From positions 1-64,000 of the forward strand of contig CALNHX010005212.1 of the NCBI GenBank assembly GCA_940337035.1: a DNA stretch of 64,000 nucleotides, given 5' to 3'. Position 1 is the first letter of the stretch; each line of letters starts with the position of its first letter. Source of the DNA: Agriotes lineatus (lineage: Eukaryota > Arthropoda > Insecta > Coleoptera > Elateridae). The notes beneath the pieces were generated by a model that was given only the letters and a program-made list of their open reading frames with translations, made no database searches and was not told the origin of the DNA. The translations under genes and the position numbers were made by a program. Below are positions 14,728-30,200 of the stretch, one piece after another.

Positions 14728-17700
14728 CAGACAATTCTTAGCCAGTTCTTGAGCACCTTATAATGATGGCAAGCTTAGTCTGGCTACAATTATTATATTT
14801 TGGTCGCCACTAAACTATAGTAGTAGTACAATAACAATTTTTCTAGTTAGTATTTGCTGAAAAACGTGCTATTCAGAAGTTTTAACGTACTAGAATACTA
14901 AACTTATGAATTTGAATTTTTTGGATGCACAAAAATTTGATATAGTAGTGCTATAAGGTTAAATGATTTCCATATATACTACTACAAGGGCTATAACCAT
15001 TGCAGACAATTCTTAGCCAGTTCTTGAGCACCTTTTAATGATGGCAAGCTTAGTCTGGCTACAATTATTATACTTTGGTCGCCACTAAGCTATGATAGTA
15101 GTACAATAACAATTTCTGTAGTTAATATTTGCTGCAAAACGTGCTTTTCAGAAGTTAAATACTTGAATACTTATTTAGAAATTTTAATTTTTATAATGCA
15201 GAAAAATTTGATATAGTAGTGCTATAAGGTTAAATGATTTCCATATATACTACTACAAGGGCTATAACAATTGCAGACAATTCTTAGCCAGTTCTTGAGC
15301 ATCTTTTAATGATGGCAAGCTTAGTCTGGCTACAATTATTATATTTTGGTAGCCACTAAGCTGTGATAGTAGTACGATAACAATCTCTGTAGTTAATATT
15401 TGCTGCAAAACGTGCTTTTCAGACGTTGAATACTTGAATACTTATTTACAAATTTTAATTTTTATAATGAAGAAAAATTTGATATAGTAGTGCTATAAGG
15501 TTAAATGATTTTTATATATACTACTACAAGGGCTATAACCATTGCAGACAATTCTTAGCCAGTTCTTGAGCACCTTTTAATGATGGCAAGCTTAGTCTGG
15601 CTACAATTATTATATTTTGGTCGCCACTAAGCTATGATAGTAGTACAATAACAATTTCTGTAGTTAATATTTGCTGCAAAACGTGCTTTTCAGACGTTGA
15701 ATACTTGAATACTTATTTACAAATTTTAATTTTTATAATGCAGAAAAATTTGATATAGTAGTGCTATAAGGTTAAATGATTTTTATATATACTACTACAA
15801 GGGCTATAACCATTGCAGACAATTCTTAGCCAGTTCTTGAGCACCTTTTAATGATGGCAAGCTTAGTCTGGCTACAATTATTATATTTTGGTCGCCACTA
15901 AGCTATGATAGTAGTACAATAACAATTTCTGTAGTTAATATTTGCTGCAAAACGTGCTCTTCAGAAGTTGAATACTTGAATACTTATTTACAAATTTTAA
16001 TTTTTATAATGCAGAAAAATTTGATATAGTAGTGCTATAAGGTTAAATGATTTCCATATATACTACTACAAGGGCTATAACAATTGCAGACAATTCTTAG
16101 CCAGTTCTTGAGCACCTTATAATGATGGCAAGCTTAGTCTGGCTACAATTATTATATTTTGGTCGCCACTAAACTATAGTAGTAGTACAATAACAATTTT
16201 TCTAGTTAGTATTTGCTGAAAAACGTGCTATTCAGAAGTTTTAACGTACTAGAATACTAAACTTATGAATTTGAATTTTTTGGATGCACAAAAATTTGAT
16301 ATAGTAGTGCTATAAGGTTAAATGATTTCCATATATACTACTACAAGGGCTATAACCATTGCAGACAATTCTTAGCCAGTTCTTGAGCACCTTTTAATGA
16401 TGGCAAGCTTAGTCTGGCTACAATTATTATACTTTGGTCGCCACTAAGCTATGATAGTAGTACAATAACAATTTCTGTAGTTAATATTTGCTGCAAAACG
16501 TGCTTTTCAGAAGTTAAATACTTGAATACTTATTTAGAAATTTTAATTTTTATAATGCAGAAAAATTTGATATAGTAGTGCTATAAGGTTAAATGATTTC
16601 CATATATACTACTACAAGGGCTATAACAATTGCAGACAATTCTTAGCCAGTTCTTGAGCATCTTTTAATGATGGCAAGCTTAGTCTGGCTACAATTATTA
16701 TATTTTGGTAGCCACTAAGCTGTGATAGTAGTACGATAACAATCTCTGTAGTTAATATTTGCTGCAAAACGTGCTTTTCAGACGTTGAATACTTGAATAC
16801 TTATTTACAAATTTTAATTTTTATAATGCAGAAAAATTTGATATAGTAGTGCTATAAGGTTAAATGATTTTTATATATACTACTACAAGGGCTATAACCA
16901 TTGCAGACAATTCTTAGCCAGTTCTTGAGCACCTTTTAATGATGGCAAGCTTAGTCTGGCTACAATTATTATATTTTGGTCGCCACTAAGCTATGATAGT
17001 AGTACAATAACAATTTCTGTAGTTAATATTTGCTGCAAAACCTGCTTTTCAGACGTTGAATACTTGAATACTTATTTAGAAATTTTAATTTTTATAATGC
17101 AGAAAAATTTGATATAGTAGTGCTATAAGGTTAAATGATTTCCATATATACTACTACAAGGGCTATAACCATTGCAGACAATTCTTAGCCAGTTCTTGAG
17201 CACCTTTTAATGATGGCAAGCTTAGTCTGGCTACAATTATTATATTTTGGTCGCCACTAAGCTATGATAGTAGTACAATAACAATTTCTGTAGTTAATAT
17301 TTGCTGCAAAACGTGCTCTTCAGAAGTTGAATACTTGAATACTTATTTACAAATTTTAATTTTTATAATGCAGAAAAATTTGATATAGTAGTGCTATAAG
17401 GTTAAATGATTTCCATATATACTACTACAAGGGCTATAACCATTGCAGACAATTCTTAGCCAGTTCTTGAGCACCTTATAATGATGGCAAGCTTAGTCTG
17501 GCTACAATTATTATATTTTGGTCGCCACTAAACTATAGTAGTAGTACAATAACAATTTTTCTAGTTAGTATTTGCTGAAAAACGTGCTATTCAGAAGTTT
17601 TAACGTACTAGAATACTAAACTTATGAATTTGAATTTTTTGGATGCACAAAAATTTGATATAGTAGTGCTATAAGGTTAAATGATTTCCATATATACTAC

Positions 17701-20700
17701 TACAAGGGCTATAACCATTGCAGACAATTCTTAGCCAGTTCTTGAGCACCTTTTAATGATGGCAAGCTTAGTCTGGCTACAATTATTATACTTTGGTCGC
17801 CACTAAGCTATGATAGTAGTACAATAACAATTTCTGTAGTTAATATTTGCTGCAAAACGTGCTTTTCAGAAGATAAATACTTGAATACTTATTTAGAAAT
17901 TTTAATTTTTATAATGCAGAAAAATTTGATATAGTAGTGCTATAAGGTTAAATGATTTCCATATATACTACTACAAGGGCTATAACAATTGCAGACAATT
18001 CTTAGCCAGTTCTTGAGCATCTTTTAATGATGGCAAGCTTAGTCTGGCTACAATTATTATATTTTGGTAGCCACTAAGCTGTGATAGTAGTACGATAACA
18101 ATCTCTGTAGTTAATATTTGCTGCAAAACGTGCTTTTCAGACGTTGAATACTTGAATACTTATTTACAAATTTTAATTTTTATAATGCAGAAAAATTTGA
18201 TATAGTAGTGCTATAAGGTTAAATGATTTTTATATATACTACTACAAGGGCTATAACCATTGCAGACAATTCTTAGCCAGTTCTTGAGCACCTTTTAATG
18301 ATGGCAAGCTTAGTCTGGCTACAATTATTATATTTTGGTCGCCACTAAGCTATGATAGTAGTACAATAACAATTTCTGTAGTTAATATTTGCTGCAAAAC
18401 GTGCTTTTCAGACGTTGAATACTTGAATACTTATTTACAAATTTTAATTTTTATAATGCAGAAAAATTTGATATAGTAGTGCTATAAGGTTAAATGATTT
18501 CCATATATACTACTACAAGGGCTATAACCATTGCAGACAATTCTTAGCCAGTTCTTGAGCACCTTTTAATGATGGCAAGCTTAGTCTGGCTACAATTATT
18601 ATATTTTGGTCGCCACTAAGCTATGATAGTAGTACAATAACAATTTCTGTAGTTAATATTTGCTGCAAAACGTGCTCTTCAGAAGTTGAATACTTGAATA
18701 CTTATTTACAAATTTTAATTTTTATAATGCAGAAAAATTTGATATAGTAGTGCTATAAGGTTAAATGATTTCCATATATACTACTACAAGGGCTATAACC
18801 ATTGCAGACAATTCTTAGCCAGTTCTTGAGCACCTTATAATGATGGCAAGCTTAGTCTGGCTACAATTATTATATTTTGGTCGCCACTAAACTATAGTAG
18901 TAGTACAATAACAATTTTTCTAGTTAGTATTTGCTGAAAAACGTGCTATTCAGAAGTTTTAACGTACTAGAATACTAAACTTATGAATTTGAATTTTTTG
19001 GATGCACAAAAATTTGATATAGTAGTGCTATAAGGTTAAATGATTTCCATATATACTACTACAAGGGCTATAACCATTGCAGACAATTCTTAGCCAGTTC
19101 TTGAGCACCTTTTAATGATGGCAAGCTTAGTCTGGCTACAATTATTATACTTTGGTCGCCACTAAGCTATGATAGTAGTACAATAACAATTTCTGTAGTT
19201 AATATTTGCTGCAAAACGTGCTTTTCAGAAGTTAAATACTTGAATACTTATTTAGAAATTTTAATTTTTATAATGCAGAAAAATTTGATATAGTAGTGCT
19301 ATAAGGTTAAATGATTTCCATATATACTACTACAAGGGCTATAACAATTGCAGACAATTCTTAGCCAGTTCTTGAGCATCTTTTAATGATGGCAAGCTTA
19401 GTCTGGCTACAATTATTATATTTTGGTAGCCACTAAGCTGTGATAGTAGTACGATAACAATCTCTGTAGTTAATATTTGCTGCAAAACGTGCTTTTCAGA
19501 CGTTGAATACTTGAATACTTATTTACAAATTTTAATTTTTATAATGCAGAAAAATTTGATATAGTAGTGCTATAAGGTTAAATGATTTTTATATATACTA
19601 CTACAAGGGCTATAACCATTGCAGACAATTCTTAGCCAGTTCTTGAGCACCTTTTAATGATGGCAAGCTTAGTCTGGCTACAATTATTATATTTTGGTCG
19701 CCACTAAGCTATGATAGTAGTACAATAACAATTTCTGTAGTTAATATTTGCTGCAAAACGTGCTTTTCAGACGTTGAATACTTGAATACTTATTTACAAA
19801 TTTTAATTTTTATAATGCAGAAAAATTTGATATAGTAGTGCTATAAGGTTAAATGATTTTTATATATACTACTACAAGGGCTATAACCATTGCAGACAAT
19901 TCTTAGCCAGTTCTTGAGCACCTTTTAATGATGGCAAGCTTAGTCTGGCTACAATTATTATATTTTGGTCGCCACTAAGCTATGATAGTAGTACAATAAC
20001 AATTTCTGTAGTTAATATTTGCTGCAAAACGTGCTCTTCAGAAGTTGAATACTTGAATACTTATTTACAAATTTTAATTTTTATAATGCAGAAAAATTTG
20101 ATATAGTAGTGCTATAAGGTTAAATGATTTCCATATATACTACTACAAGGGCTATAACAATTGCAGACAATTCTTAGCCAGTTCTTGAGCACCTTATAAT
20201 GATGGCAAGCTTAGTCTGGCTACAATTATTATATTTTGGTCGCCACTAAACTATAGTAGTAGTACAATAACAATTTTTCTAGTTAGTATTTGCTGAAAAA
20301 CGTGCTATTCAGAAGTTTTAACGTACTAGAATACTAAACTTATGAATTTGAATTTTTTGGATGCACAAAAATTTGATATAGTAGTGCTATAAGGTTAAAT
20401 GATTTCCATATATACTACTACAAGGGCTATAACCATTGCAGACAATTCTTAGCCAGTTCTTGAGCACCTTTTAATGATGGCAAGCTTAGTCTGGCTACAA
20501 TTATTATACTTTGGTCGCCACTAAGCTATGATAGTAGTACAATAACAATTTCTGTAGTTAATATTTGCTGCAAAACGTGCTTTTCAGAAGTTAAATACTT
20601 GAATACTTATTTAGAAATTTTAATTTTTATAATGCAGAAAAATTTGATATAGTAGTGCTATAAGGTTAAATGATTTCCATATATACTACTACAAGGGCTA

Positions 20701-21251
20701 TAACAATTGCAGACAATTCTTAGCCAGTTCTTGAGCATCTTTTAATGATGGCAAGCTTAGTCTGGCTACAATTATTATATTTTGGTAGCCACTAAGCTGT
20801 GATAGTAGTACGATAACAATCTCTGTAGTTAATATTTGCTGCAAAACGTGCTTTTCAGACGTTGAATACTTGAATACTTATTTACAAATTTTAATTTTTA
20901 TAATGCAGAAAAATTTGATATAGTAGTGCTATAAGGTTAAATGATTTTTATATATACTACTACAAGGGCTATAACCATTGCAGACAATTCTTAGCCAGTT
21001 CTTGAGCACCTTTTAATGATGGCAAGCTTAGTCTGGCTACAATTATTATATTTTGGTCGCCACTAAGCTATGATAGTAGTACAATAACAATTTCTGTAGT
21101 TAATATTTGCTGCAAAACGTGCTTTTCAGACGTTGAATACTTGAATACTTATTTAGAAATTTTAATTTTTATAATGCAGAAAAATTTGATATATTAGTGC
21201 TATAAGGTTAAATGATTTCCATATATACTACTACAAGGGCTATAACCATTG
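14728..21251. repeat. Five-monomer higher-order repeat, block 1 (period 1,359 bp)
   Basis: The distinctive 275-bp monomer containing GTACTAGAATAC starts at 14728, 16087, 17446, 18805 and 20164, each step exactly 1,359 bp (275 plus four times 271). Between copies the same four 271-bp monomers follow in order. Their marks are a TTATACTTTGG form, a GGTAGCCACTAAGCTGTG form, a TTTTTATATATAC form and a TGCTCTTCAGAAGTTG form. The last copy is cut short at 21252, where the long-block monomers begin. Confidence 0.92.
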
Positions 21252-24200
21252 CAGACAATTCTTAGCCAGTTCTTGAGCACCTTTTAATGATGGCACGATT
21301 AGTCTGGCTACAATTATTATATTTTGGTCGCCACTAAACTATAGTAGTAGTACAATAACAATTTTTCTAGTTAGTATTTGCTGAAAAACGTGCTATTCAG
21401 AAGTTTTAACATACTTGAATACTAAACTTATGAATTTGAATTTTTTGGATGCACAAAAATTTGATATAGTAGTGCTATAAGGTTAAATGATTTCCATATA
21501 TACTACTACAAGGGCTATAACCATTGCAGACAATTCTTAGCCAGTTCTTGAGCACCTTTTAATGATGGCACGATTAGTCTGGCTACAATTATTATATTTT
21601 GGTCGCCACTAAACTATAGTAGTAGTACAATAACAATTTTTCTAGTTAGTATTTGCTGCAAAACGTGCTATTCAGAAGTTTTAACGTACTTGAATACTAA
21701 ACTATTGAATTTGAATTTTTTGGATGCACAAAAATTTGATATAGTAGTGCTATAAGGTTAAATGATTTCCATATATACTACTACAAGGGCTATAACCATT
21801 GCAGACAATTCTTAGCCAGTTCTTGAGCACCTTTTAATGATGACACGACAAGTCTGGCTACAATTATTATATTTTGGTCGCCACTAAACTATAGTAGTAG
21901 TACAATAACAATTTTTCTAGTTAGTATTTGCTGCAAAACGTGCTATTCAGAAGTTTTAACGTACTTGAATACTAAACTATTGAATTTGAATTTTTTGGAT
22001 GCACAAAAATTTGATATAGTAGTGCTATAAGGTTAAATGATTTCCATATATACTACTACAAGGGCTATAACCATTGCAGACAATTCTTAGCCAGTTCTTG
22101 AGCATCTTATAATGATGGTAAGCTTAGTCTGGCTACAATTATTATATTTTGGTCGCCACTAAGCTATGATAGTAGTACAATAACAATTTCTGTAGTTAAT
22201 ATTTGTTGCAAAACGTGCTTTTAAGACGTTGAATACTTGAATACTTATTTACAAATTTTAATTTTTATAATGTAGAAAAATTTGATATAGTAGTGCTATA
22301 AGGTTAAATGATTTCCATATATACTACTACAAGGGCTATAACCATTGCAGACAATTCTTAACCAGTTCTTGAGCACCTTTTAATGATGGCAAGCTTAGTC
22401 TGGCTACAATTATTAAATTTTGGTCACCACTAAGCTGTGATGGTAGTACAATAACAATTTCTGTAGTTAATATTTGCTGCAAAACGTGCTTTTCAGACGT
22501 TGAATACTTGAATACTTATTTACAAATTTTAATTTTTATAATGCAGAAAAATTTGATATAGTAGTGCTATAAGGTTAAATGATTTCCATATATACTACTA
22601 CAAGGGCTATAACCATGGCAGACAATTCTTAGCCAGTTCTTGAGCACATTTTAATGATGGAAAGATTAGTCTGGCTACAATTATTAAATTTTGGTCGCCA
22701 CTATGCTATGATAGTAGTACAATAACAATTTCTGTAGTTAATATTTGCTGCAAAACGTGCTCTTCAGAAGTTGAATACTTGAATACTTATTTACAAATTT
22801 TAATTTTTATAATGCAGAAAAATTTGATATATTAGTGCTATAAGGTTAAATGATTTCCATATATACTACTACAAGGGCTATAACCATTGCAGACAATTCT
22901 TAGCCAGTTCTTGAGCACCTTTTAATGATGGCAAGCTTAGTCTGGCTACAATTATTATATTTTGGTCGCCACTAAGCTATGATAGTAGTACAATAACAAT
23001 TTCTGTAGTTAATATTTGCTGCAAAACGTGCTCTTCAGAAGTTGAATACTTGAATACTTATTTACAAATTTTAATTTTTATAATGCAGAAAAATTTGATA
23101 TAGTAGTGCTATAAGGTTAAATGATTTCCATATATACTACTACAAGGGCTATAACCATTGCAGACAATTCTTAGCCAGTTCTTGAGCACCTTATAATGAT
23201 GGCAAGCTTAGTCTGGCTACAATTATTATATTTTGGTCGCCACTAAGCTATGATAGTAGTACAATAACAATTTCTGTAGTTAATATTTGCTGCAAAACGT
23301 GCTCTTCAGAAGTTGAATACTTGAATACTTATTTACAAATTTTAATTTTTATAATGCAGAAAAATTTGATATATTAGTGCTATAAGGTTAAATGATTTCC
23401 ATATATACTACTACAAGGGCTATAACCATTGCAGACAATTCTTAGCCAGTTCTTGAGCACCTTTTAATGATGGCAAGCTTAGTCTGGCTACAATTATTAT
23501 ATTTTGGTCGCCACTAAGCTATGATAGTAGTACAATAACAATTTCTGTAGTTAATATTTGCTGCAAAACGTGCTCTTCAGAAGTTGAATACTTGAATACT
23601 TATTTACAAATTTTAATTTTTATAATGCAGAAAAATTTGATATAGTAGTGCTATAAGGTTAAATGATTTCCATATATACTACTACAAGGGCTATAACAAT
23701 TGCAGACAATTCTTAGCCAGTTCTTGAGCACCTTATAATGATGGCAAGCTTAGTCTGGCTACAATTATTATATTTTGGTCGCCACTAAACTATAGTAGTA
23801 GTACAATAACAATTTTTCTAGTTAGTATTTGCTGAAAAACGTGCTATTCAGAAGTTTTAACGTACTAGAATACTAAACTTATGAATTTGAATTTTTTGGA
23901 TGCACAAAAATTTGATATAGTAGTGCTATAAGGTTAAATGATTTCCATATATACTACTACAAGGGCTATAACCATTGCAGACAATTCTTAGCCAGTTCTT
24001 GAGCACCTTTTAATGATGGCAAGCTTAGTCTGGCTACAATTATTATACTTTGGTCGCCACTAAGCTATGATAGTAGTACAATAACAATTTCTGTAGTTAA
24101 TATTTGCTGCAAAACGTGCTTTTCAGAAGTTAAATACTTGAATACTTATTTAGAAATTTTAATTTTTATAATGCAGAAAAATTTGATATAGTAGTGCTAT

Positions 24201-27200
24201 AAGGTTAAATGATTTCCATATATACTACTACAAGGGCTATAACAATTGCAGACAATTCTTAGCCAGTTCTTGAGCATCTTTTAATGATGGCAAGCTTAGT
24301 CTGGCTACAATTATTATATTTTGGTAGCCACTAAGCTGTGATAGTAGTACGATAACAATCTCTGTAGTTAATATTTGCTGCAAAACGTGCTTTTCAGACG
24401 TTGAATACTTGAATACTTATTTACAAATTTTAATTTTTATAATGCAGAAAAATTTGATATAGTAGTGCTATAAGGTTAAATGATTTTTATATATACTACT
24501 ACAAGGGCTATAACCATTGCAGACAATTCTTAGCCAGTTCTTGAGCACCTTTTAATGATGGCAAGCTTAGTCTGGCTACAATTATTATATTTTGGTCGCC
24601 ACTAAGCTATGATAGTAGTACAATAACAATTTCTGTAGTTAATATTTGCTGCAAAACGTGCTTTTCAGACGTTGAATACTTGAATACTTATTTAGAAATT
24701 TTAATTTTTATAATGCAGAAAAATTTGATATATTAGTGCTATAAGGTTAAATGATTTCCATATATACTACTACAAGGGCTATAACCATTGCAGACAATTC
24801 TTAGCCAGTTCTTGAGCACCTTTTAATGATGGCACGATTAGTCTGGCTACAATTATTATATTTTGGTCGCCACTAAACTATAGTAGTAGTACAATAACAA
24901 TTTTTCTAGTTAGTATTTGCTGAAAAACGTGCTATTCAGAAGTTTTAACATACTTGAATACTAAACTTATGAATTTGAATTTTTTGGATGCACAAAAATT
25001 TGATATAGTAGTGCTATAAGGTTAAATGATTTCCATATATACTACTACAAGGGCTATAACCATTGCAGACAATTCTTAGCCAGTTCTTGAGCACCTTTTA
25101 ATGATGGCACGATTAGTCTGGCTACAATTATTATATTTTGGTCGCCACTAAACTATAGTAGTAGTACAATAACAATTTTTCTAGTTAGTATTTGCTGCAA
25201 AACGTGCTATTCAGAAGTTTTAACGTACTTGAATACTAAACTATTGAATTTGAATTTTTTGGATGCACAAAAATTTTATATAGTAGTGCTATAAGGTTAA
25301 ATGATTTCCATATATACTACTACAAGGGCTATAACCATTGCAGACAATTCTTAGCCAGTTCTTGAGCACCTTTTAATGATGACACGACAAGTCTGGCTAC
25401 AATTATTATATTTTGGTCGCCACTAAACTATAGTAGTAGTACAATAACAATTTTTCTAGTTAGTATTTGCTGCAAAACGTGCTATTCAGAAGTTTTAACG
25501 TACTTGAATACTAAACTATTGAATTTGAATTTTTTGGATGCACAAAAATTTGATATAGTAGTGCTATAAGGTTAAATGATTTCCATATATACTACTACAA
25601 GGGCTATAACCATTGCAGACAATTCTTAGCCAGTTCTTGAGCATCTTATAATGATGGTAAGCTTAGTCTGGCTACAATTATTATATTTTGGTCGCCACTA
25701 AGCTATGATAGTAGTACAATAACAATTTCTGTAGTTAATATTTGTTGCAAAACGTGCTTTTAAGACGTTGAATACTTGAATACTTATTTACAAATTTTAA
25801 TTTTTATAATGTAGAAAAATTTGATATAGTAGTGCTATAAGGTTAAATGATTTCCATATATACTACTACAAGGGCTATAACCATTGCAGACAATTCTTAA
25901 CCAGTTCTTGAGCACCTTTTAATGATGGCAAGCTTAGTCTGGCTACAATTATTAAATTTTGGTCACCACTAAGCTGTGATGGTAGTACAATAACAATTTC
26001 TGTAGTTAATATTTGCTGCAAAACGTGCTTTTCAGACGTTGAATACTTGAATACTTATTTACAAATTTTAATTTTTATAATGCAGAAAAATTTGATATAG
26101 TAGTGCTATAAGGTTAAATGATTTCCATATATACTACTACAAGGGCTATAACCATGGCAGACAATTCTTAGCCAGTTCTTGAGCACATTTTAATGATGGA
26201 AAGATTAGTCTGGCTACAATTATTAAATTTTGGTCGCCACTATGCTATGATAGTAGTACAATAACAATTTCTGTAGTTAATATTTGCTGCAAAACGTGCT
26301 CTTCAGAAGTTGAATACTTGAATACTTATTTACAAATTTTAATTTTTATAATGCAGAAAAATTTGATATATTAGTGCTATAAGGTTAAATGATTTCCATA
26401 TATACTACTACAAGGGCTATAACCATTGCAGACAATTCTTAGCCAGTTCTTGAGCACCTTTTAATGATGGCAAGCTTAGTCTGGCTACAGTTATTATATT
26501 TTGGTCGCCACTAAGCTATGATAGTAGTACAATAACAATTTCTGTAGTTAATATTTGCTGCAAAACGTGCTCTTCAGAAGTTGAATACTTGAATACTTAT
26601 TTACAAATTTTAATTTTTATAATGCAGAAAAATTTGATATAGTAGTGCTATAAGGCTAAATGATTTCCATATATACTACTACAAGGGCTATAACCATTTC
26701 AAACAATTCTTAGCCAGTTCTTGAGCACCTTTTAATGATGGCAAGCTTAGTCTGGCTACAATTATTAAATTTTGGTCGCCACTATGCTATGATAGTAGTA
26801 CAATAACAATTTCTGTAGTTAATATTTGCTGCAAAACGTGCTCTTCAGAAGTTGAATACTTGAATACTTATTTACAAATTTTAATTTTTATAATGCAGAA
26901 AAATTTGATATATTAGTGCTATAAGGTTAAATGATTTCCATATATACTACTACAAGGGCTATAACCATTGCAGACAATTCTTAGCCAGTTCTTGAGCACC
27001 TTTTAATGATGGCAAGCTTAGTCTGGCTACAATTATTATATTTTGGTCGCCACTAAGCTATGATAGTAGTACAATAACAATTTCTGTAGTTAATATTTGC
27101 TGCAAAACGTGCTCTTCAGAAGTTGAATACTTGAATACTTATTTACAAATTTTAATTTTTATAATGCAGAAAAATTTGATATAGTAGTGCTATAAGGTTA

Positions 27201-27241
27201 AATGATTTCCATATATACTACTACAAGGGCTATAACCATTG
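20164..27241. repeat. Two tandem copies of a thirteen-monomer higher-order repeat (3,539 bp)
   Basis: The GTACTAGAATAC monomer recurs at 20164, 23703 and 27242, both steps 3,539 bp (thirteen monomers, four of them 275 bp). Inside each copy the GCACGATTAG monomer (21252 and 24791) and the GACACGACAAG monomer also repeat at 3,539 bp. A few differences remain, for example the CATTTCAAACAATTC monomer near 26692 against a CATTGCAG, CCTTATAATG monomer near 23160. Confidence 0.9.
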
Positions 27242-30200
27242 CAGACAATTCTTAGCCAGTTCTTGAGCACCTTATAATGATGGCAAGCTTAGTCTGGCTA
27301 CAATTATTATATTTTGGTCGCCACTAAACTATAGTAGTAGTACAATAACAATTTTTCTAGTTAGTATTTGCTGAAAAACGTGCTATTCAGAAGTTTTAAC
27401 GTACTAGAATACTAAACTTATGAATTTGAATTTTTTGGATGCACAAAAATTTGATATAGTAGTGCTATAAGGTTAAATGATTTCCATATATACTACTACA
27501 AGGGCTATAACCATTGCAGACAATTCTTAGCCAGTTCTTGAGCACCTTTTAATGATGGCAAGCTTAGTCTGGCTACAATTATTATACTTTGGTCGCCACT
27601 AAGCTATGATAGTAGTACAATAACAATTTCTGTAGTTAATATTTGCTGCAAAACGTGCTTTTCAGAAGTTAAATACTTGAATACTTATTTAGAAATTTTA
27701 ATTTTTATAATGCAGAAAAATTTGATATAGTAGTGCTATAAGGTTAAATGATTTCCATATATACTACTACAAGGGCTATAACAATTGCAGACAATTCTTA
27801 GCCAGTTCTTGAGCATCTTTTAATGATGGCAAGCTTAGTCTGGCTACAATTATTATATTTTGGTAGCCACTAAGCTGTGATAGTAGTACGATAACAATCT
27901 CTGTAGTTAATATTTGCTGCAAAACGTGCTTTTCAGACGTTGAATACTTGAATACTTATTTACAAATTTTAATTTTTATAATGCAGAAAAATTTGATATA
28001 GTAGTGCTATAAGGTTAAATGATTTTTATATATACTACTACAAGGGCTATAACCATTGCAGACAATTCTTAGCCAGTTCTTGAGCACCTTTTAATGATGG
28101 CAAGCTTAGTCTGGCTACAATTATTATATTTTGGTCGCCACTAAGCTATGATAGTAGTACAATAACAATTTCTGTAGTTAATATTTGCTGCAAAACGTGC
28201 TTTTCAGACGTTGAATACTTGAATACTTATTTACAAATTTTAATTTTTATAATGCAGAAAAATTTGATATAGTAGTGCTATAAGGTTAAATGATTTTTAT
28301 ATATACTACTACAAGGGCTATAACCATTGCAGACAATTCTTAGCCAGTTCTTGAGCACCTTTTAATGATGGCAAGCTTAGTCTGGCTACAATTATTATAT
28401 TTTGGTCGCCACTAAGCTATGATAGTAGTACAATAACAATTTCTGTAGTTAATATTTGCTGCAAAACGTGCTCTTCAGAAGTTGAATACTTGAATACTTA
28501 TTTACAAATTTTAATTTTTATAATGCAGAAAAATTTGATATAGTAGTGCTATAAGGTTAAATGATTTCCATATATACTACTACAAGGGCTATAACAATTG
28601 CAGACAATTCTTAGCCAGTTCTTGAGCACCTTATAATGATGGCAAGCTTAGTCTGGCTACAATTATTATATTTTGGTCGCCACTAAACTATAGTAGTAGT
28701 ACAATAACAATTTTTCTAGTTAGTATTTGCTGAAAAACGTGCTATTCAGAAGTTTTAACGTACTAGAATACTAAACTTATGAATTTGAATTTTTTGGATG
28801 CACAAAAATTTGATATAGTAGTGCTATAAGGTTAAATGATTTCCATATATACTACTACAAGGGCTATAACCATTGCAGACAATTCTTAGCCAGTTCTTGA
28901 GCACCTTTTAATGATGGCAAGCTTAGTCTGGCTACAATTATTATACTTTGGTCGCCACTAAGCTATGATAGTAGTACAATAACAATTTCTGTAGTTAATA
29001 TTTGCTGCAAAACGTGCTTTTCAGAAGTTAAATACTTGAATACTTATTTAGAAATTTTAATTTTTATAATGCAGAAAAATTTGATATAGTAGTGCTATAA
29101 GGTTAAATGATTTCCATATATACTACTACAAGGGCTATAACAATTGCAGACAATTCTTAGCCAGTTCTTGAGCATCTTTTAATGATGGCAAGCTTAGTCT
29201 GGCTACAATTATTATATTTTGGTAGCCACTAAGCTGTGATAGTAGTACGATAACAATCTCTGTAGTTAATATTTGCTGCAAAACGTGCTTTTCAGACGTT
29301 GAATACTTGAATACTTATTTACAAATTTTAATTTTTATAATGCAGAAAAATTTGATATAGTAGTGCTATAAGGTTAAATGATTTTTATATATACTACTAC
29401 AAGGGCTATAACCATTGCAGACAATTCTTAGCCAGTTCTTGAGCACCTTTTAATGATGGCAAGCTTAGTCTGGCTACAATTATTATATTTTGGTCGCCAC
29501 TAAGCTATGATAGTAGTACAATAACAATTTCTGTAGTTAATATTTGCTGCAAAACGTGCTTTTCAGACGTTGAATACTTGAATACTTATTTAGAAATTTT
29601 AATTTTTATAATGCAGAAAAATTTGATATAGTAGTGCTATAAGGTTAAATGATTTCCATATATACTACTACAAGGGCTATAACCATTGCAGACAATTCTT
29701 AGCCAGTTCTTGAGCACCTTTTAATGATGGCAAGCTTAGTCTGGCTACAATTATTATATTTTGGTCGCCACTAAGCTATGATAGTAGTACAATAACAATT
29801 TCTGTAGTTAATATTTGCTGCAAAACGTGCTCTTCAGAAGTTGAATACTTGAATACTTATTTACAAATTTTAATTTTTATAATGCAGAAAAATTTGATAT
29901 AGTAGTGCTATAAGGTTAAATGATTTCCATATATACTACTACAAGGGCTATAACCATTGCAGACAATTCTTAGCCAGTTCTTGAGCACCTTATAATGATG
30001 GCAAGCTTAGTCTGGCTACAATTATTATATTTTGGTCGCCACTAAACTATAGTAGTAGTACAATAACAATTTTTCTAGTTAGTATTTGCTGAAAAACGTG
30101 CTATTCAGAAGTTTTAACGTACTAGAATACTAAACTTATGAATTTGAATTTTTTGGATGCACAAAAATTTGATATAGTAGTGCTATAAGGTTAAATGATT